In this document: piece after piece, positions 43,371 through 52,385 of the stretch
Numbering within the stretch: the first letter of the stretch is position 1
Layout: every line of letters starts with the position of its first letter
Translations under genes and position numbers: made by a program
Notes under the pieces: generated by a model
Told to the model about the DNA's origin: nothing
Seen by the model: only the letters and a program-made list of their open reading frames with translations
The model's database searches: none
NCBI RefSeq assembly: GCF_000424285.1
Contig: NZ_AUJP01000012.1
Coordinates: 62,001-126,000 of the forward strand
DNA: 64,000 nucleotides
Direction: 5' to 3'
Source: Butyrivibrio sp. MB2005
GTDB lineage: Bacteria; Bacillota; Clostridia; Lachnospirales; Lachnospiraceae

Positions 43371-45389
43371 ATGGATTCAAAAGAAATCTTTTCGTTAATT
43401 GCAGGCCTTATCGGAGGACTTGCGCTATTTCTGTATGGAATGAATGTAATGAGCGGTGGTCTTACCAAGACTGCCGGCGGTAAGCTGGAGGTGGTTCTTA
43501 GTAAAGTAACCAGCCACCCGATCGTAGCTTATCTGTTCGGTGTTGGAGTAACTGCTCTTGTACAGTCATCATCTGCGTCAACCGTTATGGTTGTCGGTCT
43601 TGTTAATTCAGGAATCATGACCTTAAAGGAAGCGGTAAATATTATCCTTGGTGCTAACCTTGGTACCACTTTTACTGCGTGGCTGCTTTCATTAAATGCT
43701 ATAAGCAGTGACAATTTCCTGATCAATTTGTTAAAGCCCACATCATTTACGCCATTTCTGGCGCTTATCGGTATTGTCCTTTATATGTTCTCCAAGAATG
43801 ATAAAAAGAACAACATCGGTCTTATACTTATTGGTTTTTCAGTATTGATGTTTGGAATGAGCATGATGTCTGAGGCGGTATACCCTCTCCGCAGCAGTGA
43901 AGCCTTCCAGACAATCATTATGACCTTCAGTAACCCGCTTATCGGTTTCTTTGTAGGCGTGCTCTTTACGATGGTAATTCAGAGTTCTGCCGGAACCATC
44001 GGTGTAATGCAGGCTTTGGCTGCGTCGGTAAGTATCACCTACAGCGTAGCACTTCCCGTTGTAGTAGGTGCCGAAGTTGGAACCTGTATCACAGCTATTC
44101 TTTCATCACTGGGAGCAAACAAAAACGGTAAGAGAACAGCTCTTATGCATTTGTATTTCAACGTGATAAAAGCTGTTTCATTTATGATCTTATTCTACAC
44201 AATACATTCATTTGTGAATTTTGCATTCATGAGTAGTCAGGCTGGAATGGTGGGTATAGCTTCTATCCACACACTTATTAACCTTGTGGCTACGCCTCTT
44301 ATGCTTCCTTTCTCCGGACTCCTTGTTAAGATGGCATACAGGACTATTCCTATTGATGAGAAAGAGCGTGAAGAACAGCAGGATATGCAGAATATCACCA
44401 AGCTGGACGAGCGTTTCCTTACAAACCCGCCCTTTGCTCTTGAACAGTCAAGACAGGTTGCCATGGATATGGCGGACTTCTCAAGAGAGGGACTTGAAAA
44501 AGCTACATCCCTTATTGATGAGTACAATCCCGAGGTTGCTGATGAAGTCAGACGCATCGAGGAGAAGGTTGACAGATATGAGGATCAGCTGGGTACCTAC
44601 CTTATGCAGATCAATAACCATCACCTTGCTGAGAAGGATTCCAGAACCCTTTCGATCATCCTTCACTGCATCACTGATTTTGAGCGTATAAGTGACCATG
44701 CATTGAACATTGCACAGACAGCCCGTGTGATGAATGAGAAAAATGAGAAATTCTCAAGTAAGGCAAAAGAAGAGCTGAAGACCTTCTCAAATGCAGTAAA
44801 AGAGATCGTGGACCTCTCATTCCAGTCCTTCGCAAACCAGGATCTTAAGCTGGCACAGTCTGTAGAGCCTCTTGAAGAAGTTATTGACGGAATCAACATG
44901 GAGGTTAAGAGACGCCATGTAAGAAGACTTCGTAAGGGCAAGTGCACAATAGACATGGGCTTTATCCTGTCAGATCTTGGTACGGATTTTGAGCGTATCG
45001 CCGATCACTGTAGTAACATCGCAGTATGTATCCTTGAAGTTAGCGAGGGAATGTTTGATACTCACGAGTATCTTGAGCATCTTAAGGCAGAGAAAAACAA
45101 GGAATTCGAGATCGCAGTTGATCTTTATGAGAGAAAGTACAGACTTCCCGCAGTTAAGAAGGGCTTTGATGATGAGGATGATATCAATCCTTCCTTCATT
45201 GAAGATCATGAGACCATCGTTAACATCATGAGAGCTGAAGATCAGGATATAATTGACGAAGCTGTTTCTTCTGCCGAGAAGAAGAAAGAGAAGTTTGTAG
45301 ATAAGGCAAAGGATGCAGTAAAAGAAAAGGTAAAAGACAAGTCAAAAGTAAAAGTTAAAGATAAGACTAAGAAGAAAAAAGATAAGTAA
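43371..45389 (+). CDS. Na/phosphate cotransporter family protein with PhoU-like domain
   Basis: A 672-residue protein. Residues 1 to about 310 carry two inverted NptA/PNaS repeats with the QSSSASTVMVVGLV and QSSAGTIGVMQALA motifs, each the Na+/phosphate site of its half. Residues about 345 to 560 are a helical PhoU-like domain (DFERISDHALNIAQTA and DFERIADHCSNIA). A Lys-rich tail follows from about residue 640. Such fusions take up phosphate with sodium or modulate phosphate transport. AGGAGGTATGG overlaps the start region. hypB follows after 44 bases. Confidence 0.9.
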   Translation: MDSKEIFSLIAGLIGGLALFLYGMNVMSGGLTKTAGGKLEVVLSKVTSHPIVAYLFGVGVTALVQSSSASTVMVVGLVNSGIMTLKEAVNIILGANLGTTFTAWLLSLNAISSDNFLINLLKPTSFTPFLALIGIVLYMFSKNDKKNNIGLILIGFSVLMFGMSMMSEAVYPLRSSEAFQTIIMTFSNPLIGFFVGVLFTMVIQSSAGTIGVMQALAASVSITYSVALPVVVGAEVGTCITAILSSLGANKNGKRTALMHLYFNVIKAVSFMILFYTIHSFVNFAFMSSQAGMVGIASIHTLINLVATPLMLPFSGLLVKMAYRTIPIDEKEREEQQDMQNITKLDERFLTNPPFALEQSRQVAMDMADFSREGLEKATSLIDEYNPEVADEVRRIEEKVDRYEDQLGTYLMQINNHHLAEKDSRTLSIILHCITDFERISDHALNIAQTARVMNEKNEKFSSKAKEELKTFSNAVKEIVDLSFQSFANQDLKLAQSVEPLEEVIDGINMEVKRRHVRRLRKGKCTIDMGFILSDLGTDFERIADHCSNIAVCILEVSEGMFDTHEYLEHLKAEKNKEFEIAVDLYERKYRLPAVKKGFDDEDDINPSFIEDHETIVNIMRAEDQDIIDEAVSSAEKKKEKFVDKAKDAVKEKVKDKSKVKVKDKTKKKKDK

Positions 45390-45433
45390 TGTTTTAGCGC
45401 TTTAGTTTTTTGTTTTAGTTAAGAAAGGAAATT

Positions 45434-46099
45434 ATGAGTACCAGAGTTATTGAATTAAAGAGAAGCGTGTTTGAGAGTAATGATGAGAGAGCAGAGCTCC
45501 TTAGAGGCGAGCTTAAGGATAAAGGAATTTTCCTCCTGAATCTCATGTCATCTCCCGGATCAGGAAAAACAACAACACTTAAGGCTACTATCGCTGCCCT
45601 TAAGGACAAGTACAAGATTGGCGTTATGGAAGCAGATATCGATTCAGATGTAGATGCACAGAAGATCGCTGAGACAGGTGTTAAGGCTATTCAGCTCCAC
45701 ACAGGCGGTATGTGTCACCTTGATGCTGACATGACAAGACAGGGTCTTGACGCACTTGTAGAAGGTGATGTTGATCTTGCTATCCTTGAGAACGTAGGAA
45801 ACCTTGTTTGCCCTGCTGAGTTTGATACAGGTGCTTCCAAGAATGCAATGATCCTCTCAGTTCCTGAAGGACATGACAAGCCACTAAAGTATCCTCTTAT
45901 GTTCAGCATCTGCGATGTTGTACTTATCAATAAGATTGATGTTGCTCCTTATTTTGATTTTGATCTTGAGAAGTGCAAGGAGTACATCCACATGAGAAAT
46001 CCCAAGGCTGAGATCATTCCCATCTGTGCTAAGACAGGTGAGGGAGTTGATAAGTTTGCAGAGTGGCTCAGCAATCAGGTTGAAGATTGGAAGAAATAA
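45434..46099 (+). CDS. hypB: Nickel-chaperone GTPase HypB
   Basis: A 221-residue SIMIBI GTPase for nickel delivery to NiFe hydrogenase. Walker A is SSPGSGKTTTLKA (about residues 39 to 51), the metal-binding GTPase site is MEADIDSDVDAQ and TGGMCHLDADM, and VVLINKIDVAPYFDFD is the base-specificity loop. The N-terminal Cys-rich high-affinity nickel motif of the E. coli protein is absent, as in many clostridial forms. AGAAAGGAAATT precedes the ATG. No other hyp gene or hydrogenase is in the window; instead the stop overlaps the pflA start. Confidence 0.92.
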   Translation: MSTRVIELKRSVFESNDERAELLRGELKDKGIFLLNLMSSPGSGKTTTLKATIAALKDKYKIGVMEADIDSDVDAQKIAETGVKAIQLHTGGMCHLDADMTRQGLDALVEGDVDLAILENVGNLVCPAEFDTGASKNAMILSVPEGHDKPLKYPLMFSICDVVLINKIDVAPYFDFDLEKCKEYIHMRNPKAEIIPICAKTGEGVDKFAEWLSNQVEDWKK

Positions 46100-46827
46100 T
46101 GCTTCAGGGAAAAATTCATTCAATAGAGACCTTCGGTTCCGTAGACGGACCGGGGGTCCGTTTTATCATATTTTTAAAAGGCTGTAATCTGAGATGTAAG
46201 TATTGCCATAATGCCGACACCTGGAATCCTGAGTCAAATGACCTTAGGACTGCTGATGAACTTCTTGATAAGGCAGAGAGGTACAAGAGCTACTGGGGAG
46301 ATGAGGGCGGCATAACCGTAAGCGGCGGAGAGCCACTGCTTCAGATGGATTTCCTTAGGGAGCTTTTTTCCAAGGCAAAAGAGCGAGGAATAAATACCTG
46401 CATCGATACGGCAGCAGAGCCCTTTACAAGGGAGGAGCCTTTCTTTTCAGAGTTTAAGGCTCTTATGGAAGATACAGACCTTTTGCTGGTGGATATTAAG
46501 CATATTGATAATGACGAGCATATTAAGCTCACAGGTAAGCCAAATGAGAATATCAAGGACTGTCTTAGGTATTTGTCAGATATAGGTAAGCCTGTATGGA
46601 TCAGACATGTGCTCGTTCCGGGAATTACGGATAATGATGAATATCTAAAGAAAACCAGAGAATTCATCGATACTCTCAGCAATGTAAAAAGGATAGATGT
46701 TCTTCCATATCATTCCCTTGGACAGTTCAAGTGGGAAGAGCTTGGAATTCCCTATCAGCTGGTGGGAGTAGATTCGCCTTCTGCAGAGAAAATCGAAAAC
46801 GCAAAGAGGATTCTCGGTGCAAATTAA
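46099..46827 (+). CDS. pflA: Pyruvate formate-lyase activating enzyme
   Basis: A radical SAM enzyme that places the glycyl radical on PflB. It has the cluster motif GCNLRCKYCHNADTW (about residues 27 to 41), preceded by ETFGSVDGPGVRFIIFLKG, which is characteristic of PflA. GGITVSGGEPLLQ and VLVPGITD follow. At 242 residues it is full length. ATG 46099 shares one base with the hypB stop (TAATG), which indicates coupled translation. pflB follows 309 bases later behind a terminator, so activase and lyase are separately controlled. Confidence 0.94.
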   Translation: MLQGKIHSIETFGSVDGPGVRFIIFLKGCNLRCKYCHNADTWNPESNDLRTADELLDKAERYKSYWGDEGGITVSGGEPLLQMDFLRELFSKAKERGINTCIDTAAEPFTREEPFFSEFKALMEDTDLLLVDIKHIDNDEHIKLTGKPNENIKDCLRYLSDIGKPVWIRHVLVPGITDNDEYLKKTREFIDTLSNVKRIDVLPYHSLGQFKWEELGIPYQLVGVDSPSAEKIENAKRILGAN

Positions 46828-46886
46828 AGAGTAATAAAACAAACTATAAAAACTAACAAGAAAAATATAAATAATGTTAAAAAATT

Positions 46887-46924
46887 GCCAAAGTTGACAA
46901 AAGTTATCAGCTTTGGCTTTTTTT
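46887..46924 (+). terminator. Intrinsic terminator of hypB-pflA
   Basis: GCCAAAG (46887-46893) pairs with CTTTGGC (46911-46917), followed by TTTTTTT. Confidence 0.8.
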
Positions 46925-47136
46925 CGCGGTTTAAGGTTGAAATGTTACTCAGTATATGTAAAAATACCATTCGGGTGTCAAATTTTAGGATATACATATT
47001 GTGGTTTCTGTATTACAATATACTATATAGTGGTTTAATAAATTTGACATACATAATCTACTTAATGTTGCACAGGCAACTGCACATAGATTCTGAGGGT
47101 GGTATCGTTTTTTTTCGCTAGAGAGGAGAAGATATT
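46925..47136 (+). promoter_or_regulatory. pflB upstream region
   Basis: The 309-base gap 46828-47136 has no gene. After the pflA terminator come an A/T-rich region, a perfect TTGACA at 47044-47049 without a good -10, the palindrome ACTATATAGT, and the small stem GTTGC-ACAG-GCAAC (47067-47080) in the probable leader. GAGAGGAGAAG serves as the pflB ribosome-binding site. The strong expression expected of pflB implies a promoter here, but I cannot place it. Confidence 0.35.
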
Positions 47137-49401
47137 ATGAGAGAACAGTGGAGAGGATTTAAAGGAAATAAGTGGACCGACGAAGTTAACTTAAGAGACT
47201 TTATCCAGAACAATTATACTATGTACGAGGGAGACGAGAGTTTCCTTGCAGACGCAACAGATGCCACAGACAAGCTTTGGGGCAGATTACAGGAGCTTCA
47301 GAAGGAAGAGCGTGCTAACGGCGGCGTACTTGAGTGTGAGACAGAGGTTGTATCAGGTCTTACCGCTTATGGCCCCGGATACATAGATGAATCAATGAAG
47401 GACCTTGAGACAGTTGTTGGTCTTCAGACAGACAAGCCTCTTAAGAGAGCATTCATGCCTTACGGCGGAATCAAGATGGCTGAGCAGGCTGCTGAGACAT
47501 ACGGTTTTAAGGTAAATGAGAAGTATCACAAGATTTTTACAGAGTATCATAAGACACACAACCAGGCTGTTTTTGATGCTTATACACCTGAGATGATGGC
47601 AGCTCGTCACAGCCACATCGTTACAGGACTTCCGGATACATACGGACGCGGACGTATCGTTGGCGACTACAGAAGAGTAGCCCTTTACGGTATTGATTTC
47701 CTTATCGAGCAGAAGAAGGAAGACTTCTCACTTTGCGGTTGCGGTGTTATGACTGATGAAGTTATCCGTCAGCGTGAAGAGATTGCAGAGCAGATCCGTG
47801 CTCTTCGCGGAATGAAGGAGATGGCTTCTGTTTACGGATTTGATATTTCACAGCCTGCAACAAATGCAAGAGAGGCTGTTCAGTGGTTATACTTCGGATA
47901 TCTTGCAGCTATCAAGACACAGAACGGTGCTGCAATGTCTGTTGGACGTGTTTCCACATTCCTTGATATTTATATCGAGAGAGACCTTAAGGAGGGTACA
48001 CTTACAGAGTCTGAGGCACAGGAGCTTATCGATCACCTCGTTATGAAGTGCCGTATGGTTAAGTTTGCACGTATCCCCAGCTACAACCAGCTCTTCTCAG
48101 GAGATCCCGTATGGGCAACACTTGAGGTCGGCGGACTTGGAATGGACGGTCGTCACATGGTTACCAAGAACGACTACAGATTCCTTCATACTCTTGAGAA
48201 CATGGGACCTTCACCTGAGCCTAACCTTACAGTACTGTATTCTTCAAGACTTCCTAAGAACTTCAAGAAGTATGCAGCTAAGATCTCTGTTACAACATCT
48301 TCTATCCAGTATGAGAATGATGATGTTATGAGACCTGTATGGGGCGATGACTACAGCATCTGCTGCTGCGTATCAGCTACACAGACAGGTAAGGAGATGC
48401 AGTTCTTCGGTGCAAGAGCAAACCTTGCCAAGTGTCTTCTTTACGCTATTAACGGCGGTAAGGACGAGAAGTTCCTTGATAAGCAGGGCAACCACATGCA
48501 GGTAGGTCCTGAGTATGCTCCTATTACTTCAGAGTATCTTGATTATGACGAAGTAATGGCAAAATACGACAAGATGATGGATTGGCTTGCAAGCCTTTAT
48601 GTAAATATCCTTAACCTCATCCAGTACATGCACGATAAGTACTACTATGAGGCAGCTGAGATGGCTCTTATCGATACAGATGTACGTCGTACATTCGCTA
48701 CAGGTATCGCAGGCTTCTCACATGTTGTAGATTCACTTTGCGCTATCAAGTATGCAAAGGTTAAGACTGTTCGTGATGAGTCAGGTCTTGTTGTTGATTA
48801 CAAAATCGAGGGAGACTTCCCTAAGTATGGTAACGATGATGAGAGAGCAGATGAGATCGCAGTATGGCTCCTTAAGACCTTCCTTAAGAAGGTTAAGAAG
48901 AACCACACTTACAGAGATTCAGAGCCCACAACATCAATCCTTACTATCACTTCAAATGTAGTTTACGGTAAGGCTACAGGAGCTCTTCCGGATGGAAGAC
49001 CTGCATTTGCTCCTTTTGCACCCGGTGCTAACCCGGCTTACGGCGCTGAGCAGAATGGACTTCTTGCTTCACTTAACTCAGTAGCTAAGCTTCCTTACGA
49101 GTATGCTCTTGATGGTATATCCAATACACAGACCATCAATCCCGGAGCACTTGGACATGATGATGAAGAGAGAGCAGACAGACTTGTAAACGTAATGGAT
49201 GGCTACTTTGATCAGGGCGCTCACCACCTTAACGTTAACGTATTTGGTGTTGAGAAGCTTAAGGACGCTATGGAGCATCCTGAAAAGCCTGAGTACGCTA
49301 ACTTTACAATCCGTGTATCAGGTTACGCTGTTAAGTTCATCGATCTTACAAGAGAGCAGCAGCTTGATGTTATTAACAGAACTTGCCATGAGACAATGTA
49401 A
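47137..49401 (+). CDS. pflB: Formate C-acetyltransferase (pyruvate formate-lyase)
   Basis: A glycyl-radical enzyme that converts pyruvate and CoA to acetyl-CoA and formate in anaerobic fermentation. The catalytic Cys pair lies in [13 protein letters not shown] (about residues 404 to 416), and the glycyl loop RVSGYAVKF near the C-terminus carries the radical Gly. The full length of 754 residues is normal. Codon use is noticeably biased (many CTT, GAG, GCT), as expected for a highly expressed gene. The activase gene lies just upstream. A strong terminator follows. Confidence 0.97.
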   Translation: MREQWRGFKGNKWTDEVNLRDFIQNNYTMYEGDESFLADATDATDKLWGRLQELQKEERANGGVLECETEVVSGLTAYGPGYIDESMKDLETVVGLQTDKPLKRAFMPYGGIKMAEQAAETYGFKVNEKYHKIFTEYHKTHNQAVFDAYTPEMMAARHSHIVTGLPDTYGRGRIVGDYRRVALYGIDFLIEQKKEDFSLCGCGVMTDEVIRQREEIAEQIRALRGMKEMASVYGFDISQPATNAREAVQWLYFGYLAAIKTQNGAAMSVGRVSTFLDIYIERDLKEGTLTESEAQELIDHLVMKCRMVKFARIPSYNQLFSGDPVWATLEVGGLGMDGRHMVTKNDYRFLHTLENMGPSPEPNLTVLYSSRLPKNFKKYAAKISVTTSSIQYENDDVMRPVWGDDYSICCCVSATQTGKEMQFFGARANLAKCLLYAINGGKDEKFLDKQGNHMQVGPEYAPITSEYLDYDEVMAKYDKMMDWLASLYVNILNLIQYMHDKYYYEAAEMALIDTDVRRTFATGIAGFSHVVDSLCAIKYAKVKTVRDESGLVVDYKIEGDFPKYGNDDERADEIAVWLLKTFLKKVKKNHTYRDSEPTTSILTITSNVVYGKATGALPDGRPAFAPFAPGANPAYGAEQNGLLASLNSVAKLPYEYALDGISNTQTINPGALGHDDEERADRLVNVMDGYFDQGAHHLNVNVFGVEKLKDAMEHPEKPEYANFTIRVSGYAVKFIDLTREQQLDVINRTCHETM

Positions 49402-49430
49402 TTAACACATTACAGAAGTGTAGAAAAAGG

Positions 49431-49460
49431 AAACGGAAGCGAAAATCGCTTCCGTTTTTT
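49431..49460. terminator. Intrinsic terminator of pflB (copy 1)
   Basis: A perfect 12-bp stem (49431-49442 with 49446-49457) with loop AAA, followed by T residues. A nearly identical 32-base stretch recurs at 50816-50847 next to the mgtE stop. Confidence 0.92.
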
Positions 49461-49482
49461 ATTGTGTAGCATCTTTTAATAA

Positions 49483-50192
49483 CCCCCCTGCTATGCAGGG
49501 GGACAACAGCTGCTTTAGCTTACAGTAAAATACCTCCCGTGTTAGAATTACTTACGGTTCGCCAACCAAAGTAAAACACAGGAGGTAGTCCAAAATGGAC
49601 ATGAATAGTTTATCACACACAAAGTGGGACTGTAAGTATCACATTGTGTTTGCACCAAAGTTCAGAAGAAAGATTGCATACGGGCAGTTAAAGGCTGACA
49701 TAGCAAATATTCTCAGTACATTATGCAAAAGGAAAGGTGTAGAAATAGTAGAGGCGGAAGTGTGCCCGGATCATATACATATGCTTGTGAGAATCCCTCC
49801 AAGTATGAGTGTTTCGAGCTTTGTAGGGTATCTAAAAGGAAAAAGTACGCTTATGATATTTGAAAGGCACGCGAATCTTAAGTACAAATTTGGAAATAGG
49901 CATTTCTGGTGTAGAGGATATTATGTTGATACAGCAGGAAAAAATGCGAAAAAGATTCAAGAATATATAAGAAATCAATTAAAAGAAGATTTAGAGTATG
50001 ACCAGATGACATTAAAAGAGTACATCGACCCGTTCACGGGTAAGCCGGTAATACAAAACAAATAATACGAGCCCAGGGGGCTCAGTAGATAAATGATGTT
50101 GCGGCTGGCGAACCATTCGGCGAGTCTTTAGACTCAGTGCCGGTAACAGGCCCTTATAGGGCCAGAACAAACCACCGGCTAAGCCGGTGGTT
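49483..50192 (+). mobile_element. Solo IS200-type insertion sequence
   Basis: A tyrosine-transposase element with tnpA only. The left end has the subterminal hairpin CCCCCTGC/GCAGGGGG (49484-49502), and GGTTCGCCA (49556-49564) lies before tnpA. The right end has TGGCGAACC (50106-50114), GGCCC/GGGCC (about 50149-50163) and the hairpin ACCACCGGCT/AGCCGGTGGT (50171-50191). IS200 elements transpose as single-stranded DNA by recognising such hairpins and make no target duplication. Exact borders are uncertain by some bases. Confidence 0.75.
49595..50065 (+). CDS. tnpA: IS200/IS605-family Y1 transposase TnpA
   Basis: A 156-residue single-strand DNA transposase. The HUH metal site is CPDHIHMLVRIPP (about residues 57 to 69), and the catalytic Tyr is in FWCRGYYVDTAG (about residues 109 to 120). 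WDCKYHIVFAPKFRRK at the N-terminus is a typical start. Length and motifs are intact, so the protein could be active. AGGAGG precedes the ATG by about ten bases. There is no tnpB partner in the element. Confidence 0.92.
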   Translation: MDMNSLSHTKWDCKYHIVFAPKFRRKIAYGQLKADIANILSTLCKRKGVEIVEAEVCPDHIHMLVRIPPSMSVSSFVGYLKGKSTLMIFERHANLKYKFGNRHFWCRGYYVDTAGKNAKKIQEYIRNQLKEDLEYDQMTLKEYIDPFTGKPVIQNK

Positions 50193-50200
50193 CTGATTAA

Positions 50201-50264
50201 AGCCTTCTCCCTTTAGGGAGAAGGTGGCACGAAGTGCCGGATGAGGGTGTCGCCGAAGGCGACC
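50201..50264 (+). repeat. Hairpin-rich repeat, left copy
   Basis: Three adjacent stems: CCTTCTCCC/GGGAGAAGG, GGCAC/GTGCC and GTCGCC/GGCGAC, with GGATGAGGGT between the second and third. An inverted relative lies at 50664-50713 and a direct relative at 59857-59901. It begins nine bases after the IS200 right-end hairpin. Confidence 0.85.
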
Positions 50265-50296
50265 GATAAGTGTTACTAAAACGAAAAAGGATTTTT

Positions 50297-50644
50297 ATGA
50301 TAGATAAGAAAGAACTAACACAGTATTCTCAAAAACTAAGGAAAGAGATGACTAAAGAGGAACGGCACCTTTGGTATGATTTCTTAAAAGGCTTGGATAT
50401 ATCGATTAGAAGACAGAAAGTAGTTGGGAATTATATCCTGGACTTTTATTGTCCAAAGAAAAAATTGGCTATTGAATTAGATGGATCACAGCACTTTGAA
50501 AAAGAAGGCAGGGATAAAGACATCATAAGGGATAATTTCTTAAAAGAACGAGGAATTACTGTGCTAAGATACTCAAATTATGATATTAACATGAATTTTG
50601 AGGCTGTTTGTGAAGATATAGCCAGGAAGTTGGGGGTTGAGTAG
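50297..50644 (+). CDS. DUF559 endonuclease-like protein
   Basis: A 115-residue DUF559 protein of the Vsr-like/PD-(D/E)XK endonuclease group. The core runs LRKEMTKEERHLWYDFLKG, IRRQKVVGNYILDFYCPKKKLAIELDGSQHF, and ITVLRYSNYDIN. Asp in LDFYC and the ELDG segment are candidate metal ligands. I use ATG 50297 behind AAAAAGG; the longer frame has no similarity upstream. The gene is alone between two inverted hairpin-rich repeats, with nothing else in the unit. A cleavage role in spreading or maintaining the repeat is possible but unproven. Confidence 0.85.
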   Translation: MIDKKELTQYSQKLRKEMTKEERHLWYDFLKGLDISIRRQKVVGNYILDFYCPKKKLAIELDGSQHFEKEGRDKDIIRDNFLKERGITVLRYSNYDINMNFEAVCEDIARKLGVE

Positions 50645-50663
50645 AGTGGAGCTTTATTAGTGA

Positions 50664-50713
50664 ACCCTCATCCGTCGCCTACGGCGACACCTTCCCCCTA
50701 AAAGGGGGAAGGC
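50664..50713 (-). repeat. Hairpin-rich repeat, right copy (inverted)
   Basis: Read on the minus strand it gives AGCCTTCCCCC/GGGGGAAGG, then GTCGCC/GGCGAC and GGATGAGGGT. It is the left copy inverted, with the inner stem exchanged for the GTCGCC stem. Together the copies bracket the DUF559 gene. Confidence 0.85.
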
Positions 50714-50778
50714 TTTGTCCAGGTGATCAGTTTTAACTAACTATCCTCTGGAAGGGGAAGGCTTTACCTTGGTGATCA
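50704..50778 (+). repeat. Partial direct repeats at the right edge
   Basis: GGGGAAGGCTTT, seven variable bases and GGTGATCA occur twice, at 50704-50729 and 50753-50778. This implies a second, decayed copy of the outer part of the hairpin repeat. Confidence 0.6.
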
Positions 50779-50812
50779 TTTCGTATCTTCGGTGCATTGT
50801 AAGGGAAAGACT

Positions 50813-50845
50813 AAAAAACGGAAGCGAAAATCGCTTCCGTTTTTT
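50813..50845. terminator. Intrinsic terminator of mgtE (copy 2 of the pflB terminator)
   Basis: The same 12-bp stem and AAA loop as at 49431-49457, flanked by A and T runs on both sides, so it can act on both strands. The mgtE stop codon overlaps its end. Confidence 0.88.
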
Positions 50846-52211
50846 ATACTGCTAAATGCAGCAGCTGAGTTGCAATTGTAAAGTATGCAAGAAGTGAAAC
50901 GGCATCAACGATTGTGGTGATCATGGGTGATGCCATAACTGCGGGGTCAAAGCCGAGCTTGTCAGCACACATAGGAAGCAGGCAGCCGATACTCTTTGCT
51001 ATTATTACTACAAGGAAAAGAGTAAGGCATACAACAGCTGCAACCGGAAGTGCTAACTTGTCGATCACAAGGAGCTTTACAAAATTGGCAAGGGAAAGTG
51101 TGAGACCGCAGAGAACGGCAACTCTTACTTCCTTCCACCAGACCTTGAATATCTCTGAAAACTCGATCTCTCCAAGGGACAGGCTTCGGATAATTGAAAC
51201 GCTGGCCTGGGATCCTGCATTACCGCCGGTGTCCATCAGCATGGGAATGTAAGCTGTAAGAACCACATAAGCTGACAGGGCATCGGAGAATTTTGTGATT
51301 ATGGCTCCCGTAAAGGTGGCACTTATCATCAAGAACAAAAGCCATGGCATTCTGTTTTTATAGATATCCAGGATTCCGATACGTGAGTAGGGCTTATCGG
51401 AAGGGATGATAGCTGCCATCTTCTCGATATCCTCGGTAGCCTCTTCTTCGATGATATCTACTACGTCATCGATGGTGATGATACCGATCATACGATTCTC
51501 GTTATCAACAACAGGCATGGCCGTGAAGTCGTACTTCTGGAACATGTGGGCCGTTTCTTCCTGGTCCGTCATGGTATTGATACTGATGACATTGGTGTTC
51601 ATTATGTCACCGATCTTTTCATCGGCATCACGGATAAGCAGGTACCTCAGAGCAACCGTTCCGACCAGTATTCTTTGGTTCGTTACTACATAGCAGATAT
51701 TGACTGTCTCGGAATCAAGTCCTATCTTCTTTATTCTCTCAATGGCCTGAGCCACGGTCATGTACTCTTTCAGGTCCACGTACTCCACTGTCATCAGGGA
51801 GCCGGCAGAGTCTTCGGGGTATCTTAGAAGATGATTGATATCAGCTCTGGTATCAGGCCTTGCATTGGCAAGGATCTTCTTTACGATACTGGCAGGCATC
51901 TCCTCCAAAAGGTCGGTAGCATCATCGGCCATCAGGTTATCGATGATGTTGCCTGCTTCCTTATCGGACAGAGACTGAATAATGTACTGCTGGTCATCTA
52001 TTTCCAGATTAGCAAAAACATCAGCTGCAATATCCTTTGGGAGGATTCGGAACATCTTAAGAGAATCCTCGTTCTCCATGTCATCCATGATGGCAGCTAC
52101 GTCGGCTGTATTCATGTCCTGGAGGGTCTGTCGCAGCTTGGTATACTGCTTGTTTTCCAATAATTCTTTTATAAGATCAAAAATGGTGTTGTCTTCCATA
52201 GAATTCTCCAA
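50844..52211 (-). CDS. mgtE: Magnesium transporter MgtE
   Basis: A 455-residue Mg2+ channel. The N-terminal superhelical domain (about residues 10 to 130) shows DMNTADVAAIMDDME and DDATDLLEEMP. Two CBS domains follow (about 135 to 260), with IGIITIDDVVDIIEEEA. Five membrane helices make the pore (about 285 to 450), with LMDTGGNAGSQASVSIIRSLSLGEI as the conserved selectivity region. The ATG is preceded by TTGGAGAATTCT. The 174-base divergent upstream gap contains no recognisable magnesium riboswitch, and the N-domain senses Mg2+ directly in this family. Confidence 0.95.
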   Translation of the reverse strand: MENSMEDNTIFDLIKELLENKQYTKLRQTLQDMNTADVAAIMDDMENEDSLKMFRILPKDIAADVFANLEIDDQQYIIQSLSDKEAGNIIDNLMADDATDLLEEMPASIVKKILANARPDTRADINHLLRYPEDSAGSLMTVEYVDLKEYMTVAQAIERIKKIGLDSETVNICYVVTNQRILVGTVALRYLLIRDADEKIGDIMNTNVISINTMTDQEETAHMFQKYDFTAMPVVDNENRMIGIITIDDVVDIIEEEATEDIEKMAAIIPSDKPYSRIGILDIYKNRMPWLLFLMISATFTGAIITKFSDALSAYVVLTAYIPMLMDTGGNAGSQASVSIIRSLSLGEIEFSEIFKVWWKEVRVAVLCGLTLSLANFVKLLVIDKLALPVAAVVCLTLFLVVIIAKSIGCLLPMCADKLGFDPAVMASPMITTIVDAVSLLAYFTIATQLLHLAV

Positions 52212-52317
52212 TATTAGAAGGTATTGATACCTAGAAGTTTAGCACACTTTTGAAAAAATATTTCAAAATTTTATAATTTCTTAATCTTTTTAATAGTAAT
52301 GTTCGTTGAGGGCGAAA

Positions 52318-52347
52318 TTGACGAATGCTAAAATTAAATAGGATAAT
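52318..52347 (+). promoter_or_regulatory. Promoter of the propeller-GGDEF gene
   Basis: TTGACG (52318-52323) and GATAAT (52342-52347) are spaced by 18 bases, about 39 bases before the ATG. Confidence 0.6.
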
Positions 52348-52385
52348 GCATTATTTATGGACGTAATTACGTTTAGAGGCTTCTT

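Noticed and set aside
47044..47072. Promoter with perfect TTGACA before pflB
   Set aside because: No acceptable -10 element lies at 16 to 18 bases, so I report only the region.
46885..47121. 78-residue open frame between pflA and pflB
   Set aside because: It begins inside the pflA terminator hairpin, has no ribosome-binding site and runs through the pflB regulatory region.
52212..52385. Magnesium (M-box) riboswitch before mgtE
   Set aside because: The gap is too short once the divergent promoter is counted, and no M-box pairing is visible.
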